From RDYJ01 sp034931405 (GTDB lineage: Bacteria > Cyanobacteriota > Cyanobacteriia > Cyanobacteriales > Nostocaceae), in NCBI RefSeq assembly GCF_034931405.1, contig NZ_JAYGHA010000004.1, positions 62,001 through 126,000 on the forward strand: a stretch of 64,000 bases of DNA, given 5' to 3'. The position numbers and the translations under genes are program-made. The notes beneath the pieces were generated by a model. The model worked only from the letters and a program-made list of their open reading frames with translations. It was not told the origin of the DNA and did not search any database. This document shows positions 61,536-64,000 of this stretch, one piece after another (position 1 is the first letter of the stretch; each line of letters begins with the position of its first letter).

Positions 61536-63131
61536 CTACTGGATTAATGCTAAATACTCATCATGGAAATAACGCAAGGTACTAAAAACGGGATTTGGTG
61601 CAGACTGTCCTAAACCACATAAACTTGTGTGTTTCACCATGTCACAAAGTTCTTCTAATAATACCAAATCAGCTTGTGCAGCTTTTCCATCACTAATCTT
61701 AGTTAATAAATCATGTAGTTGCACAGTTCCCACTCGACAAGGAATACATTTACCGCAAGATTCATCCATGCAAAATTCCATGAAGAATCGCGCCACATCT
61801 ACCATATTTGTGGTTTGATCCATGACAATCATCCCACCAGATCCCATCATTGAACCTAACGCGGTTAAAGATTCGTAATCTACAGGTGTAGCAAATGCTG
61901 ATGCTGGGATACATCCCCCGGAAGGTCCTCCGGTTTGTACTGCTTTAGCAATACCATCGGGAACACCTCCTCCCATTTCTTCCACAATTTGTTGTAAAGT
62001 TGTCCCCATTGGAACTTCAATTAAACCAGTGTTGCGGATTTTTCCAGCTAAGGCGAAAACTTTTGTACCTTTACTTTTTTCTGTACCGATACCAGCAAAC
62101 CAATCTGCACCATTACGAACAATTGGCGCAATATTAGCAAAGGTTTCCACGTTATTAATTAAGGTTGGATAGCCCCATAAACCGGACTCAGCCGGGTATG
62201 GTGGACGGGGATGAGGGACACCGCGTTTACCTTCAATAGAAGCCATTAACGCCGTTTCTTCACCGCAAACATAAGCCCCTGCACCAATGCGAATTTCGAC
62301 TTTAAAATCAAAAGGTGATTCAAATATTTGTGAACCTAAAAGTCCTAAACGTTGGGCTTGGCGAATAGCGGTTTCTAGACGTTTAATAGCAATAGGATAT
62401 TCTGCCCTGACATAAATATAACCTTGAGTTGCACCGATGGCATAAGCTGCGATCGCCATTCCTTCTAAAACCCGATGGGGATCACTTTCCAGTACACTCC
62501 GATCCATAAATGCACCGGGATCACCTTCATCAGCATTGCAAATAACAAACTTTTTCTCACCTTGGGATTTTGCCACTGTCCCCCATTTTAAACCAGTGGG
62601 ATAACCAGCACCACCCCTTCCCCGTAACCCACTTTTAGTAATAGTTTCTACTACTTCTGTAGGTTTCATTTCTCTTAATACTTGATAAAGGGCTTGATAA
62701 CCATTTTCTGCAATATAAGATTGAATCCTTTCTGGGTCAACTTTACCACTGTTTTCTAACACAATCGGCAACTGACCTATAAAAAATGGTTGCTGCAAAT
62801 CTTGTTGTTTTAAATTTGTTTCCTTTCCCTGTACTACCTCAACAATTTGTGGTGCATCCTCTGAAGTAACTTGTGCAAAAAGTTTGCTTTCCTGGGGATT
62901 TTTTTGATCTACCTGTACCAAAGGACCTTGACAACAAAGCCGCATACAACCCACACCGATAACTTGCACCCGATCTTCTAATCCCGCAGCTTTTACAGAT
63001 TTATCTAAATTATCTTTTACTGCTTGAGAACCAGAAGATAAACAACCCGCAGCCGTACAACAACGAACCTCCACAGGTTTAGCTTGAGAACGTTCAGTTC
63101 TAGCGATTTCTAATAATTCATTTAGTTCCAT
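61536..63131 (-). CDS. hoxF: Bidirectional hydrogenase diaphorase subunit HoxF
   Basis: A 531-residue NuoF-like flavoprotein that reduces NAD(P)+. I choose ATG 63131 (MELNELLEIARTERSQ), which overlaps hoxE by 14 bases; the longer frame runs within hoxE. The N-terminus has a thioredoxin-like [2Fe-2S] domain (RCCTAAGC). NADH and FMN sites are GRGGAGYPTGLKW and ICNADEGDPGAFMDR, and the [4Fe-4S] site is ESCGKCIPCRVGT with HTSLCGLG. Confidence 0.96.
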   Translation of the reverse strand: MELNELLEIARTERSQAKPVEVRCCTAAGCLSSGSQAVKDNLDKSVKAAGLEDRVQVIGVGCMRLCCQGPLVQVDQKNPQESKLFAQVTSEDAPQIVEVVQGKETNLKQQDLQQPFFIGQLPIVLENSGKVDPERIQSYIAENGYQALYQVLREMKPTEVVETITKSGLRGRGGAGYPTGLKWGTVAKSQGEKKFVICNADEGDPGAFMDRSVLESDPHRVLEGMAIAAYAIGATQGYIYVRAEYPIAIKRLETAIRQAQRLGLLGSQIFESPFDFKVEIRIGAGAYVCGEETALMASIEGKRGVPHPRPPYPAESGLWGYPTLINNVETFANIAPIVRNGADWFAGIGTEKSKGTKVFALAGKIRNTGLIEVPMGTTLQQIVEEMGGGVPDGIAKAVQTGGPSGGCIPASAFATPVDYESLTALGSMMGSGGMIVMDQTTNMVDVARFFMEFCMDESCGKCIPCRVGTVQLHDLLTKISDGKAAQADLVLLEELCDMVKHTSLCGLGQSAPNPVFSTLRYFHDEYLALIQ

Positions 63132-63630
63132 TTTCCTGCCATTCTCCCACTTTTTTGCAAACTGATTCTGATGTTTGATTACCCGCAACAGCACCATCAA
63201 ACACCACCGCCGGCGCAATACCACAAGCACCCAAACACCTAGCTGTCATCAAGGAAATTTCACCATCTGGTGTAGTATCTCCAGCTTTAATTTTAGTGGC
63301 TGTTTCTAAACTTGTTAAAATTGCTTGTGCGCCTTTTACATAACAAGCTGTACCTGTACAAACCACACAATTATGTTTACCTTTGGGTGCTAGGGAAAAC
63401 AAATGATAGAAAGTTGCTACCCCATAAACTTGACTGGGTGGTAATTTTAATTGATGAGAAATGTACAACAATAAATCTAACTCTAAATAACCGAATAATT
63501 CAGATGCTCGATGCAGAATTTCAATTAGTGCATCTTGTTGATATTGATGACGTTTGATAGTTGCATCTAACATCTTCAAACGCTTATCACCACTGGGATG
63601 AGTAGACGGGGTTGAAACAGAAGTTTCCAT
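63118..63630 (-). CDS. hoxE: Bidirectional hydrogenase diaphorase subunit HoxE
   Basis: A 170-residue NuoE-like subunit with a thioredoxin-like [2Fe-2S] site: CTGTACYVKG and later CLGACGIAPAVV. I choose ATG 63630 (METSVSTPSTHPSG), preceded by GAGGAAGGAA, rather than the longer frame. It is first in the hox run, so the promoter should lie in 63631-63746. HoxE is thought to pass electrons to or from ferredoxin. Confidence 0.95.
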   Translation of the reverse strand: METSVSTPSTHPSGDKRLKMLDATIKRHQYQQDALIEILHRASELFGYLELDLLLYISHQLKLPPSQVYGVATFYHLFSLAPKGKHNCVVCTGTACYVKGAQAILTSLETATKIKAGDTTPDGEISLMTARCLGACGIAPAVVFDGAVAGNQTSESVCKKVGEWQENGTK

Positions 63631-63746
63631 TATTTCCTTCCTCTTTTCAAGAATTAACAATACACTCTGGTGTTATTTTAGAGCGACTGTACAACTAGTG
63701 TGCAAAATCCAAAATCTGTGGTTTATTTACCAGAAAATAAATGTAA

Positions 63747-64000
63747 TTATTCTTGATTTAACTGAGTTTCTACTATTGGGGAATTAATCGGAAAATGTAT
63801 GATATGCACAGAACAAGGCGCATGATGTAAAACATAATTACTGACACTACCGATGAGAAATTCGGTGATTCCAGAAAGTCCCCTTCTTCCAACTACAATC
63901 AAATCAGCATTCCAGTTTTTAGCCATTTGGCAAATTACTTTTCCAGGACTACCCACATTTTGCGTAAATTCTGCATTAATGTTTGCGGTATTGGCTTCTG
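63747..64000 (-). CDS. Universal stress protein (UspA), C-terminal part (partial)
   Basis: The frame is open to the window edge, so the gene starts beyond base 64000; the GTG at 63956 is internal. The visible 83 residues have CQMAKNWNADLIVVGRRGLS, GITEFLIGSVSNYVLHHAPC and SVHII, the UspA nucleotide-binding motif (GxRGxxG region) and C-terminal strand. It is upstream of and co-oriented with hoxE. Confidence 0.9.
   Translation of the reverse strand, partial: EANTANINAEFTQNVGSPGKVICQMAKNWNADLIVVGRRGLSGITEFLIGSVSNYVLHHAPCSVHIIHFPINSPIVETQLNQE

Noticed and set aside
63132..63230. Longer N-terminus of HoxF
   Set aside because: It lies entirely in hoxE out of frame and has no conserved residues; MELNELL at 63131 fits the family.

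Overview
The window comes from the chromosome of a filamentous, probably heterocyst-forming cyanobacterium (Nostocales; Anabaena/Dolichospermum/Nostoc-like). The evidence is the low GC content, frequent GCGATCGC (HIP1-type) octamers, short tandem heptamer repeats between genes, cyanobacterium-specific families (Ycf34, DUF3038/DUF4335, DUF3122, DUF2288, Npun-type glycosyltransferases) and a complete bidirectional [NiFe] hydrogenase gene set. No rRNA, tRNA or CRISPR array was recognised.

Layout. 1-264 is the 3' end of ileS. 400-6690 is an accessory island: a Uma2 nuclease, a HigA remnant, two divergent ParA-type ATPases (one fused to a restriction-type nuclease domain and coupled to an atypical ParB-like protein with a C-terminal helix-hairpin-helix) and a convergent large P-loop ATPase. 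6829-10235 holds three glycosyltransferases. 10899-15836 holds a PAS-CRP regulator, trpS, a higBA toxin-antitoxin pair and a B12-binding radical SAM enzyme. 16162-18297 is a type II restriction-modification system (methylase, endonuclease, controller protein with a recognisable C-box). 18478-24854 is mostly housekeeping: an SRPBCC protein, CCA-adding enzyme, Ycf34, tsaB, and the fatty-acid genes plsX-fabH-fabD.

25015-33862 is a compact lipid/polyketide gene cluster: a desaturase facing a minus-strand run of FAAL-ACP, P450, a PaaK-like adenylate-forming enzyme that appears frameshifted, and a KS-ACP-thioesterase megasynthase that lacks its AT domain but keeps both AT-flanking linkers. The genes suggest this order: FAAL loads a fatty acid onto its ACP, the P450 and desaturase modify the chain, KS-ACP extends it with a malonyl unit supplied in trans, and the thioesterase releases it.

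34304-42065 holds PspA, a PstS-like protein, PlsC, an AI-2E/PerM permease, DUF2288 plus an Rpn-like nuclease, and a flotillin/YqiJ membrane pair. 42402-46809 is a second accessory patch: a truncated Rpn paralog, two small unknown genes and a NACHT-type STAND ATPase that may be an anti-phage protein. 46952-52072 holds mutS2, carrying a repeat-derived in-frame insertion next to its Walker B motif, and the DUF3038/DUF4335 pair. 52223-54991 is a protein acetyltransferase/acyl-CoA synthetase fusion. 55072-63630 is the hydrogenase region (hoxW, then hoxE-F-U-DUF3122-Y-CBS-H on the minus strand), with repeats filling most of its spacers. The window ends inside a universal stress protein gene.

At least four families of small palindromic elements and many short tandem repeats lie between genes. 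Several appear to have altered gene ends: a truncated paralog, a repeat-encoded C-terminus, misleading start extensions and the MutS2 insertion.
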